A DNA stretch of 7,982 bases from an uncultured Clostridia bacterium (GCA_947176675.1 CAMWRN010000099.1:1-7982); one strand, 5' to 3'. Counted from the stretch's first letter, positions 1 through 5,925 are shown. Program-made: numbers and translations. The notes: generated by a model from the letters alone, not told the origin.

Positions 1-1
1 G

Positions 2-7
2 TATAAT
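2..7 (+). promoter_or_regulatory. Possible -10 element for the deaminase gene
   Basis: TATAAT at 2-7 is an exact sigma-A -10 hexamer 55 bases before the deaminase start. The matching -35 box would lie outside the window, so only half of the promoter can be seen. Confidence 0.35.
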
Positions 8-62
8 ATCCATATAAGCAAAAATACATATTATCACTTTTGAAAGGAACGGTGCTCTTATT

Positions 63-1343
63 ATGAAACTCAGATTCTACAATGCCCAGATCCTGACAAT
101 GGAAAACTCCGAAATTTTCAGCGGAGAACTCCATACCGACGGAGATACTATTGTTTATGCCGGAAAAGAAAAGCGTGAGGGCAAATTCGACCGCGAAATA
201 AATCTCTGCGGAAACCTCATCATGCCATCTTTCAAAAACGCTCACACCCACTCGGCAATGACTTTCCTTCGCTCCTACGCTGACGATATGCCCCTGAACG
301 ACTGGCTTTTCAAGCAGGTCTTCCCAATGGAGGACAAGCTCACCCCCGACGACGTTTACGAGCTTACAAAGCTTGCCGCCCTTGAATATTTTTCGGGAGG
401 AACGACCGCTGCGTTCGATATGTACTTCCACCCCGATCGGGTCGTGGAGGCGTCTGTCGAAACAGGTCTGCGCGTGGTGATATGCGGCGCTGTTTCGGGA
501 GGAAACAACGTTGCCGACTACGATTCCGCTCTTTCACGTCTTGAGGATTACCATACAAGGTTCAACAACACAGATCCTCTCGTTTCCTTTAAAATGGGTT
601 TCCACGCCGAATATACCACAGATATTTCCATTCTTAAAGGTATAGCAGAGCTTGCCCAAAAATACAAGCAGCCGCTCTATACCCACAACAGCGAGACCGC
701 AAACGAAGTGCAGGGCTGTATCGAACGCCACGGAATGACTCCCACTGCGCTTATGGAAAGTCTCGGTATGTTCGAGTACGGCGGCGGCGGTTTCCACTGC
801 GTTCACATGACCGATGAGGATCTGGAAATTTTCAAACGCCGCGGACTCTGGGCAGTAACAAATCCCTGCTCCAACTGCAAGCTTGCCAGCGGGATCGCTC
901 CTCTGGATAAAATGAACGCTATGGGAATCAATCTCGCCATAGGCACCGACGGTCCTGCAAGCAACAACGCTCTGGATATGTTCCGTGAGATGTACCTTGC
1001 CTCCGTTCTCCAGAAGGTACGTGAAAACAACGCTGCGGCGATGCCTGCCGAAGCCGTACTGAAAGCGGCGGTGTCGGGCGGCGCGCTTGCAATGGGTTTG
1101 ACGGACTGCGATGTCCTTGCCGAGGGCAAAAAAGCAGATATGATGGTAATTGATATGAACCGTCCCAATATGCAGCCTGTGAACAATATCGTTAAAAATC
1201 TTGTTTTTGCGGGAACAAGAGATAATGTCAAGATGACCGTAAGCGGCGGCAAAATAGTTTACGAAGACGGTAAATTCCCCACGCTTGACGCGGAGAAAAT
1301 ATACGCAGAAGCCAACAGGATCATTGGTGAGAAAAAGAAATAG
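63..1343 (+). CDS. mtaD: Amidohydrolase, S-adenosylhomocysteine/5'-methylthioadenosine deaminase type
   Basis: This 426-aa protein is a metal-dependent amidohydrolase of the MtaD/TrzN/AtzB group. The family removes the 6-amino group of S-adenosylhomocysteine, methylthioadenosine or related adenosines, giving the inosyl products and ammonia, in the cytoplasm (methyl-cycle salvage). Visible metal ligands are H61 and H63 in the HTH motif, H208 and D296 in GTDG. E211 and H245 match the catalytic Glu and His of the Thermotoga enzyme. Also diagnostic are ADDMPLNDWL (73-82) and GTDGPASNNALDMF (294-307). The usual HNP of the SN-KL motif reads TNP here (T266). The length fits the family. ATG 63 is the only reasonable start; its AAAGGA site (43-48) is a long 14 bases away. 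No methyl-cycle gene is adjacent, and no clear terminator follows. The fold is sure; the exact substrate is inferred and a general amine hydrolase is possible. Confidence 0.88.
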   Translation: MKLRFYNAQILTMENSEIFSGELHTDGDTIVYAGKEKREGKFDREINLCGNLIMPSFKNAHTHSAMTFLRSYADDMPLNDWLFKQVFPMEDKLTPDDVYELTKLAALEYFSGGTTAAFDMYFHPDRVVEASVETGLRVVICGAVSGGNNVADYDSALSRLEDYHTRFNNTDPLVSFKMGFHAEYTTDISILKGIAELAQKYKQPLYTHNSETANEVQGCIERHGMTPTALMESLGMFEYGGGGFHCVHMTDEDLEIFKRRGLWAVTNPCSNCKLASGIAPLDKMNAMGINLAIGTDGPASNNALDMFREMYLASVLQKVRENNAAAMPAEAVLKAAVSGGALAMGLTDCDVLAEGKKADMMVIDMNRPNMQPVNNIVKNLVFAGTRDNVKMTVSGGKIVYEDGKFPTLDAEKIYAEANRIIGEKKK

Positions 1344-1348
1344 CCAAT

Positions 1349-1423
1349 CGTGATGGTGTAAATTTCCAAATCACTGCACAAAAAATCCTGTCGCTTTTAA
1401 CACTTTGTTGTGCACCATGACGG
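1349..1423. repeat. Nested imperfect inverted repeat after the deaminase gene
   Basis: An outer pair, CGTGATGGTG (1349-1358) and CACCATGACG (1413-1422), is complementary except for one G/G mismatch. An inner pair, TGCACAAAAAA (1375-1385) and TTTGTTGTGCA (1404-1414), is complementary except for one position. The two share bases 1413-1414, so they could stack into one bulged stem or compete. No U-run follows, so it is not a standard terminator. Confidence 0.45.
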
Positions 1424-1626
1424 AATATATCGTCAAAAATATTAATTTACCTTTGAAATTTGTCAACATGGCTTACTTTAAATCCCATAAATTACTTTTT
1501 CTGACATTTAAGCAGGGACCCCTAAAAGCCGATTTAGTTAAGCTGCACAAATTATTAAGGCATATTTTGGCTTGTCAGCAGATAAAATGGAATAAAATTC
1601 CTTTTAGCAGCGAATAGCTTTGCTCT

Positions 1627-1649
1627 TATTTGTGAAAAATGCACAAATA
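1627..1649. promoter_or_regulatory. 8-bp inverted repeat upstream of a -35 box, possible operator
   Basis: TATTTGTG (1627-1634) and CACAAATA (1642-1649) are perfect inverted arms around a 7-base AT-rich centre, ending 17 bases before the -35 box at 1667. The position suits an activator or repressor site for the 3D-domain gene. It resembles a Rex site, but the gap between TTGTG and CACAA is 7 bases, not the 8 of that family. The binding protein is unknown. Confidence 0.4.
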
Positions 1650-1666
1650 CAGCCCATAAAAACCCC

Positions 1667-1695
1667 TTGACAAACAGCGGTTTGGCGATTATAAT
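1667..1695 (+). promoter_or_regulatory. Consensus sigma-A promoter for the 3D-domain gene
   Basis: TTGACA (1667-1672), a 17-base spacer and TATAAT (1690-1695) match the vegetative consensus exactly. Transcription should begin near 1702, giving a leader of about 68 bases. With a core this strong, control probably acts through the WalR-like box and inverted repeats around it. Confidence 0.85.
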
Positions 1696-1732
1696 TGATA
1701 AAGTTGCTGAACGGTTACACGGATTTGAATTT

Positions 1733-1749
1733 TGTAACAACTTTGTAAC
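1733..1749 (+). promoter_or_regulatory. WalR (YycF)-type box, TGTAAC-N5-TGTAAC
   Basis: Two direct TGTAAC hexamers (1733-1738, 1744-1749) are exactly 5 bases apart, matching the published WalR consensus TGTWAH-N5-TGTWAH. WalRK controls wall-lytic genes, and Bacillus yocH, a WalR target, also encodes a 3D-domain protein. The box lies about 31-47 bases downstream of the predicted transcription start, a position that usually means repression. A reversed half-site, GTTACA, sits at 1714-1719. That WalR binds here is inferred. Confidence 0.6.
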
Positions 1750-1756
1750 CGCTTTT

Positions 1757-1764
1757 GAAAGGAG
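1757..1764 (+). promoter_or_regulatory. Ribosome binding site fixing the 3D-domain gene start
   Basis: GAAAGGAG lies 5 bases before ATG 1770. An in-frame TTG at 1755 overlaps this site, so it cannot be the start. Confidence 0.8.
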
Positions 1765-1769
1765 TCTTT

Positions 1770-2819
1770 ATGAGTAATAATGCAAAGAACCGCCGCGGAT
1801 TTGTTAGATTTGTTTCCGCTGCTGCAAATTGTAAAAAAGTCTTAAAGAACTTAAAAAAAATTGAGATGTTAAAAGTAAAAGCCGCCGCTGTCTCTGCCGG
1901 AGCGATAGTTGTTTCCGCAGCAGCAGTGATCTCCGCAGCCGCTTTGGGTTCGGACAAAACCGTTCTTTCAGCTGTTCCCGAGATTCCTGCCGCTTCCGCC
2001 GCAGTTGTTACTCCCATCCCGCCCAAGGAGTACAATGTCAAGATAAGCGTTGACGGCAAAAACATAGGCGTAAAATGTTCGGGAACGGTATCCGACGCTC
2101 TTTCTGCGGCGGGAGTCTCCGTTTACGATGACGACCTTATAAATATAGGCTTCAGCGAACCTCTCAACGACAGAACAAACATCGTTGTCAACCGCGTGGA
2201 TATTGTGGAAGAGGTTGAGGTAAAAACCATTGAATACGCCACAAAATATCGCGAGGACGATTCCTACACCATCGGCTACACCGAGACCGTCGTAGACGGT
2301 GAAGAGGGCGAGATTGAAACCACAAAACGCCTTGTTTATGTGGACGGCGAACTTATATCCACAGCAGTTATCGGAAAGGATGTTACCGATCCTGTTGACG
2401 AAGTTATCCTTGTGGGAACAAAAGAGGAAGAACCCGAGCCGGAACCGGAGCCTGTTTACGAAGCTCCAGCTCCCGCCTACACATCGGACGTTGCGCTTGA
2501 CGCAAACGGAGCTCCCCTCAGCTATTCCCAGGTGCTGACAGGTTCGTCCTGCGCCTATACCGCTTCCGCAGGATCGCTTACCTCCACGGGAAGAACCGCT
2601 GCTGTTGGTCTTGTTGCGGTAAACCCCAACATTATTCCTTACGGTACGGAGCTTTATATCACATCGGCTGACGGCTCAAAGGTGTACGGCTATGCGATCG
2701 CTGCCGACACGGGCGGAGCGGTCATGAGAGGAAGCATTATCGTAGATCTCTTCATGAACACCGAAAGCGACTGCTACGACTGGGGACGCCGCGATGTAAA
2801 TGTTTATTTCCTTAACTGA
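1770..2819 (+). CDS. Membrane-anchored DUF348-G5-3D domain cell-wall protein
   Basis: The product has 349 aa. A basic N-terminus (residues 8-35) precedes one Ala/Val-rich membrane segment (about 37-60) with no clear cleavage site, so it is probably an anchored protein facing the wall. A DUF348-like segment (about 88-140, starting YNVKISVDGK), a G5 domain (about 145-218), an acidic Glu-Pro linker (219-228) and a C-terminal 3D domain (about 255-349) follow. The 3D double-psi barrel shows YTASAG, AVNP, IPYGTELYI, AADTGG (311-316), VDLF and WGRRDVNVYFL. This architecture is that of YabE/YocH/Rpf-like proteins, which bind or cut peptidoglycan; the fold relates to the lytic transglycosylase MltA. 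The conserved AVDP reads AVNP here, as I recall it doing in other clostridial members. The gene is a single unit with its own promoter, WalR-type box and terminator. Lytic activity is inferred, not shown. Confidence 0.85.
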   Translation: MSNNAKNRRGFVRFVSAAANCKKVLKNLKKIEMLKVKAAAVSAGAIVVSAAAVISAAALGSDKTVLSAVPEIPAASAAVVTPIPPKEYNVKISVDGKNIGVKCSGTVSDALSAAGVSVYDDDLINIGFSEPLNDRTNIVVNRVDIVEEVEVKTIEYATKYREDDSYTIGYTETVVDGEEGEIETTKRLVYVDGELISTAVIGKDVTDPVDEVILVGTKEEEPEPEPEPVYEAPAPAYTSDVALDANGAPLSYSQVLTGSSCAYTASAGSLTSTGRTAAVGLVAVNPNIIPYGTELYITSADGSKVYGYAIAADTGGAVMRGSIIVDLFMNTESDCYDWGRRDVNVYFLN

Positions 2820-2862
2820 TAAAATGATAATTGGCACAAGCTTTGATGCTGAATAAGAGAGA

Positions 2863-2906
2863 ACAAAAAACGGGAAACGGTTTAACGGCTGTTTTCCGTT
2901 TTTTGT
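2863..2906 (+). terminator. Intrinsic terminator of the 3D-domain gene
   Basis: A 16-bp stem (2863-2878 with 2891-2906) holds one G-U pair and a 12-base loop, and its right arm carries a run of six T. The mirrored A-run on the left arm could let it work from the other strand too, though no gene reads into it from there. It insulates the phosphatase gene downstream. Confidence 0.85.
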
Positions 2907-2960
2907 GTGCATAGGACAAGCAAATTTGCCGCTCCGGTTCAAGTTAATTTATAATTATAT

Positions 2961-2985
2961 GTAAACATTTTAAATTTTCGTTTAC
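2961..2985. promoter_or_regulatory. GTAAAC-N13-GTTTAC inverted repeat upstream of the phosphatase promoter
   Basis: GTAAAC (2961-2966) and GTTTAC (2980-2985) are perfect inverted arms around 13 AT-rich bases, ending 3 bases before the -35 box at 2989. Preceded by T2960, the left arm reads TGTAAA, one WalR-like half-site, but no second half-site follows at 5 bases. An operator is possible; the protein is unknown. Confidence 0.35.
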
Positions 2986-2988
2986 CCC

Positions 2989-3017
2989 TTGAAAATCAGA
3001 CAAATTCGGTATATAAT
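2989..3017 (+). promoter_or_regulatory. Sigma-A promoter for the PP2C phosphatase gene
   Basis: TTGAAA (2989-2994), a 17-base spacer and TATAAT (3012-3017) miss the consensus at a single base. Transcription should begin near 3024, leaving a leader of about 30 bases with AGGAGGG at 3041-3047. Confidence 0.85.
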
Positions 3018-3055
3018 ATACATATGCGTTTTTTGACGAAAGGAGGGCAGTTCAG

Positions 3056-3811
3056 GTGTTTTACTGCTGCGGAATCACGGACAAGGGTTCTGTCCGTGAA
3101 AATAATGAGGACGCTTTTCTCATAAACAGGATCGTTATGTCCTCGGCGGAAATGGAAAGCAATGTCTCCGCTCCGATGATAGCCGCCGTTGCGGACGGCG
3201 TTGGCGGCGAGGCTTCGGGAGAGGTCGCCTCCAGAATGGCGCTGGAGCTGCTCTCAGGTCTTAAACCGTCCGCCAAAACTGATTATGAAAAGAAAATACT
3301 GTCGGTTCACAATTCACTTAAACGATACGGTATTACTCATAATACCGAAAATATGCAGACCACCCTCTGCGCTCTCGCAGTTGACGACAAGGGAAACGCC
3401 GTTATGATAAATGCGGGAGATTCCAGAATGTACCGTTACCGCGGAGGAAATATAAAGCAGCTTTCTCGTGACCAGTCGCTGGTGCAGATGCTGTACGATC
3501 AGGGCATTATCACAGGCGAGGAAAAGCGCAACCATGCGAAAAAGAATGTGATATTCCCTGTGCTGGGAAGTCTTTCCGAAGACCCCAAGCCCCAGATAAT
3601 GCCTATTGAGGGAGGATTCCTCCACGGCGATGTGATACTGATGTGCAGCGATGGTCTGTCGGACAGCCTTACAAACGGCGAATTCGAGGACATACTTGCT
3701 CAGCCGAAAAAGCTTCCCAAAAGACTTGCGGACTTAGTTGAACGCGCCATAAAAAACGGCAGCCGCGATAATATCACGGCTGTGGCTGTAACCTGTTTTT
3801 CGGACAAGTAG
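3056..3811 (+). CDS. prpC: PP2C-family Ser/Thr protein phosphatase, PrpC/Stp type
   Basis: This 251-aa soluble protein is a bacterial PP2C phosphatase, a Mn/Mg enzyme that removes phosphate from Ser/Thr in the cytoplasm and usually opposes a PASTA-domain kinase (PrkC/Stk) in wall growth and germination. The motifs run in the expected order: TDKGSVRENNEDAF (8-21, metal-linked D19), ADGVGG (46-51, D47), TTLC (103-105 region), NAGDSRMYR (119-127), LSRDQSLV (136-143), CSDGLSD (197-203, D199) and GSRDNIT (235-241, D238). All metal ligands are present and the length is typical. The start is GTG 3056, set by AGGAGGG (3041-3047) at 8 bases. In many Firmicutes prpC overlaps prkC; here the next gene is convergent and no kinase is in the window. 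Function is confident; its partners are unknown. Confidence 0.92.
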   Translation: MFYCCGITDKGSVRENNEDAFLINRIVMSSAEMESNVSAPMIAAVADGVGGEASGEVASRMALELLSGLKPSAKTDYEKKILSVHNSLKRYGITHNTENMQTTLCALAVDDKGNAVMINAGDSRMYRYRGGNIKQLSRDQSLVQMLYDQGIITGEEKRNHAKKNVIFPVLGSLSEDPKPQIMPIEGGFLHGDVILMCSDGLSDSLTNGEFEDILAQPKKLPKRLADLVERAIKNGSRDNITAVAVTCFSDK

Positions 3812-3845
3812 TAAAGATGATCAAGCGGCTATCTTAAAAACAGGT
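3791..3845. repeat. Inverted repeat spanning both stop codons of the convergent pair
   Basis: ACCTGTTTTT (3791-3800) and AAAAACAGGT (3836-3845) are perfect 10-bp arms. An inner pair, AAGAT (3814-3818) and ATCTT (3831-3835), abuts the right arm, giving a bulged stem across the 17-base gap between prpC and spoVAC. The T-run faces the loop, so this is not a standard intrinsic terminator, and I see no other one here. Confidence 0.4.
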
Positions 3846-4269
3846 AGTAAATAAGTCCGTACAGAACAGACGCGGCTGTGCCGTAGAGGATAACAGGTCC
3901 TGCGATGGCGAAAATTTTCGCTCCTACGCCGAGAACAAAACCTTCCGCTTTAAATTCAAGAGCGGGAGAAGCCACCGCGTTCGCAAAGCCTGTTATGGGC
4001 ACGAGAGTTCCCGCGCCGCCGTGCTTAGCTATCTTTTCGTACAAACCCAGTCCCGTCAGCAGGGCGCTGAGGAAAACAAGGGTAATGGACGTCCACGCGG
4101 CGGCTGTCTTATCGTCGAAGCCTGCGCGGCTGTACAGATCGGTAAGTCCCTGACCTATGCAGCAGATAATGCCGCCGATCACAAAGGCTTTAGGTATGTC
4201 TATCCAGCTTTTGGAATTGGGCGATATTTTTTTCACAAGCGTATCGTACTGCTGTTTTGAAACATTCAT
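3829..4269 (-). CDS. spoVAC: Stage V sporulation protein AC, spore inner-membrane channel subunit
   Basis: The 146-aa product matches SpoVAC along its length. In Bacillus, SpoVA proteins carry dipicolinic acid into the forespore and release it at germination, and SpoVAC behaves as a mechanosensitive channel in the spore inner membrane. Visible here are a hydrophilic start, then KAFVIGGIICCIGQGL (27-42), FLSALLTGLGLYEKI (66-80), the loop GGAGTLVPITGFANAVASPALEFKAEG (84-110, the family signature) and a hydrophobic C-terminal segment (about 111-145). The start is ATG 4269, where GGAGG lies 7 bases upstream; a longer in-frame reading would lose this site. The usual partners spoVAD and spoVAE are absent on either side, so this is a stand-alone copy. 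It points to a spore former. I found no convincing sigma-G promoter in the 81-base gap upstream. Confidence 0.9.
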   Translation of the reverse strand: MNVSKQQYDTLVKKISPNSKSWIDIPKAFVIGGIICCIGQGLTDLYSRAGFDDKTAAAWTSITLVFLSALLTGLGLYEKIAKHGGAGTLVPITGFANAVASPALEFKAEGFVLGVGAKIFAIAGPVILYGTAASVLYGLIYYLFLR

Positions 4270-4350
4270 AAGAATTCCTCCGTTTTGCGTTTTGGTATTA
4301 TTGTCCCGCAAATCGGAAAGAATATTCGGGAAAGGATATGTTTTGTTTTT

Positions 4351-4839
4351 ATGCTTAAAAATATTTTAAAGGGCGAGGACTGCGCGTCCTGCAAAATTTG
4401 CTGTATATTTGACAAATACGATATATGGGAGACTCCCGTTCTGGAGGACAGTCTGAAGTCCCGCGTTTCGGAAAGTTTTCCCGACGTTTCCTTTGTAAAA
4501 AAGGGCAGCGGCTGGATATTCCGCATGGACGAGGCGGAGGACGAGCTGTATTACTGTCCCATGCTCGACTCCAAAACAGGCTGCCGATTGGGTGACGACA
4601 AACCTTTTGACTGCCGTATATGGCCGTACCGCGTAATGGATCTCGGCGGCAGCATGGTTATTTCTATGGCTTCGATATGCCCAACAATGTACGCTAAACC
4701 GTTGGCGGAGCTTTGCGGAGAGCTGGAGAGAAACGGTCTGGCGGAGAAAATTTTCGCCTATGCGGATTCCCACCCCGACATCGTCAAGCCTTACGAAAGC
4801 GGGTATCCCATACTTCTGGTTGAAAAAAGAGGTAAATAA
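4351..4839 (+). CDS. YkgJ/CxxCxxCC-family cysteine-cluster protein
   Basis: The 162-aa soluble protein opens with the signature C11-x2-C14-x2-C17-C18 (CASCKICC). A second cysteine set follows: C69 in YYCP, C78 in TGC, C88 in the family motif DCRIWPYR (87-94), and C110 in SICP. This is the UPF0153/PF03692 family, thought to bind zinc or an iron-sulfur cluster; its reaction is not known. I chose ATG 4351, as the family signature begins 10 residues later. AAAGGA (4331-4336) lies 14 bases upstream, a long gap. A longer in-frame TTG reading from 4285 has no ribosome site. The gene diverges from spoVAC across 81 bases and ends at a strong terminator, so it is probably a single unit. Confidence 0.82.
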   Translation: MLKNILKGEDCASCKICCIFDKYDIWETPVLEDSLKSRVSESFPDVSFVKKGSGWIFRMDEAEDELYYCPMLDSKTGCRLGDDKPFDCRIWPYRVMDLGGSMVISMASICPTMYAKPLAELCGELERNGLAEKIFAYADSHPDIVKPYESGYPILLVEKRGK

Positions 4840-4843
4840 AAAT

Positions 4844-4867
4844 GCGGGACGGTTTTTGCCGTCCCGC
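4844..4867. terminator. Bidirectional terminator between the cysteine-cluster gene and the 234-aa gene
   Basis: A perfect 9-bp GC-rich stem, GCGGGACGG (4844-4852) with CCGTCCCGC (4859-4867), has a 6-base loop and TTTTT at 4870-4874 on the plus side. An A-rich stretch before the stem gives a U-tract for the minus strand. It sits between convergent stops (4839 and 4876) and should serve both. Confidence 0.9.
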
Positions 4868-4875
4868 GCTTTTTG

Positions 4876-5580
4876 TCAGCCGAAAATTTGTAAAATTACA
4901 TCTTTTGTCTTTTCAAGCCCCTCTATCACATTATCGAAATGCCATTGGGTCAAAGCGTCGTTTTTTCTCGAATACCTTTTCAAATACCGCTCAAAATCTA
5001 TGCTTTCCTGCAATGAATCCTTCCATGAGACTATCTCGGTATCGTACTGCGCTTTGAAAGCCTCCCATTCGCGCTTATAGGCGTTTTCGTCGGTGCGGGA
5101 TACATCTTTTACATATGCGGCTTCACCGCTAAGAGCGGAAAAGCTCCCGAGAGGACTCATAAATTCACGACCGGGCAGATGCGTACCGAAATATACTACA
5201 TTTTTTACCGCGCCTAAAGGTATTACCATTATGGTGTTCGATCCTCGGCACGCATCGTTAAAGGATATTGCGCCCTTGTCCGCAAGCTCGCGGTACAGTT
5301 CTTGGACTTTATTTTCATCATAGGTATCCACGTACTTTTCGCGAAAATACTCCGCCTCCTCATCGGTAACGGAATAGCTTGGCTCGGACACAGAAATTTT
5401 CCCCGTCATGGACTCCATCGCGCTTACGGGGTCAACATCGGAACCGCTTTGAAAAACGATCTTTTCCCTTGACCTTTCGGTATCCCACGGAATGGTAAAC
5501 GCGGGAACGTCCTGCGAAATTTTTGCGGAACAGCTTCTATTGGTATTATTTGTACATGCAGTCACAGCTTGTACGTTCAT
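4876..5580 (-). CDS. Uncharacterised 234-aa soluble protein
   Basis: I do not recognise this protein. It has no signal peptide or membrane segment and looks cytoplasmic. Residues 1-70 are low in predicted structure and rich in Ser, Thr and Asn. Residues 72-112 form an acidic helical stretch (DEEAEYFREKY, then ELADKGAISFNDA) of a kind I recall, unverified, in other unnamed clostridial proteins. Residues 116-140 look beta-rich (IMVIPLGAVKNVVYFGTHLPG), and 160-234 are charged and helical with many Trp/Tyr, possibly a coiled-coil or partner-binding end. The start ATG 5580 is well set by GGAGG 8 bases upstream. It is the second gene of an operon, starting 5 bases after the stop of a 51-aa membrane protein. 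That stop codon directly follows the ribosome site, so translation is probably coupled. A role linked to the membrane partner is inferred only from this layout. Confidence 0.8.
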   Translation of the reverse strand: MNVQAVTACTNNTNRSCSAKISQDVPAFTIPWDTERSREKIVFQSGSDVDPVSAMESMTGKISVSEPSYSVTDEEAEYFREKYVDTYDENKVQELYRELADKGAISFNDACRGSNTIMVIPLGAVKNVVYFGTHLPGREFMSPLGSFSALSGEAAYVKDVSRTDENAYKREWEAFKAQYDTEIVSWKDSLQESIDFERYLKRYSRKNDALTQWHFDNVIEGLEKTKDVILQIFG

Positions 5581-5585
5581 AGCAA

Positions 5586-5741
5586 TTACCTCCGTTTACT
5601 TATTGTCTTTATCCTGGTTTTTTTCAGAACCGTCTTTACGACCCTGACTGTAAGGTAAACCAGTCCTCCCAGTAAAGCGGTATTTATAATAGTGCCCAAA
5701 AGTATTGACCCTTCCAAATCGAAAAATGCATAATTGGTCAC
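5586..5741 (-). CDS. Small 51-aa single-pass membrane protein
   Basis: This short gene starts at GTG 5741 (ribosome site at 5749-5754) and ends at TAA 5586. The product has a short N-terminus with D8 and E9, one hydrophobic helix at about residues 11-32 (GSILLGTIINTALLGGLVYL is its core) and a strongly basic tail (residues 33-51, nine Lys/Arg). By the positive-inside rule the tail should face the cytoplasm. I know no family for it. It is the first gene of an operon with the 234-aa protein, which could dock on the basic tail; that is a guess. A longer TTG reading from 5804 is excluded because it overlaps the promoter -35 box. Confidence 0.7.
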   Translation of the reverse strand: MTNYAFFDLEGSILLGTIINTALLGGLVYLTVRVVKTVLKKTRIKTISKRR

Positions 5742-5748
5742 AGGCAGT

Positions 5749-5754
5749 CCCTCC
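5749..5754 (-). promoter_or_regulatory. Ribosome binding site fixing the GTG start of the 51-aa gene
   Basis: On the minus strand this reads GGAGGG, 7 bases before GTG 5741. No other in-frame start in this region has such a site. Confidence 0.8.
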
Positions 5755-5775
5755 GTAAAAACTTTAGTTATAGTA

Positions 5776-5804
5776 ATTTTAAACCCATACGAAAGAATTG
5801 TCAA
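5776..5804 (-). promoter_or_regulatory. Sigma-A promoter for the 51-aa/234-aa operon
   Basis: On the minus strand TTGACA (5804-5799), a 17-base spacer and TAAAAT (5781-5776) nearly match consensus. Transcription should begin near 5769, about 28 bases before the GTG start. It looks strong and vegetative, not a sporulation type. Confidence 0.85.
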
Positions 5805-5925
5805 CCAATGTTAAAAATTTCTCTGTTTTTCACAAAATCGGACATACTATATGTGCAATCATAACAACCAAACCGCGGACTATCACTTTTTACCGTCAAA
5901 ATGATAAAAAATTTCCAAAAAGGTA

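Larger units (their letters stand above)
1344..1769. other. 426-base gene-free AT-rich intergenic region
   Basis: No convincing gene lies here. The stretch holds a nested inverted repeat right after the deaminase stop (1349-1423), three exact copies of TGCACAAA (1375-1382, 1544-1551, 1640-1647) plus a reverse near-copy (1407-1414), a weak AT-rich hairpin GGAAT-AAA-ATTCC (1589-1601), an 8-bp inverted repeat (1627-1649), and then the promoter, WalR-type box and ribosome site of the 3D-domain gene. The left part to about 1620 has no assigned role. Confidence 0.6.

Noticed and set aside
803..1252. 149-codon open frame on the minus strand inside the deaminase gene
   Set aside because: It is a shadow of the conserved amidohydrolase, with no ribosome site or recognisable domain.
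1584..1605. Terminator at the AAAATGGAAT hairpin
   Set aside because: The stem is short and AT-rich with a bulge and lies 240 bases after the deaminase gene; too weak to call.
1405..1617. 70-codon plus-strand frame in the intergenic region
   Set aside because: It begins at a TTG in the arm of an inverted repeat, with no ribosome site and AT-driven composition.
1630..1647. Rex (redox) operator reading of the TTGTG/CACAA repeat
   Set aside because: The Rex site needs 8 bases between TTGTG and CACAA; here there are 7, and the target gene is not fermentative.
4300..4330. Sigma-G promoter for spoVAC
   Set aside because: GAATA and AATAATA on the minus strand resemble the two elements, but the spacer is about 20 bases, not 17-18, and one key base is wrong.
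5742..5804. Longer 72-aa version of the small membrane protein from TTG 5804
   Set aside because: It would begin inside the -35 box of the gene's own promoter; GTG 5741 has a perfect ribosome site.
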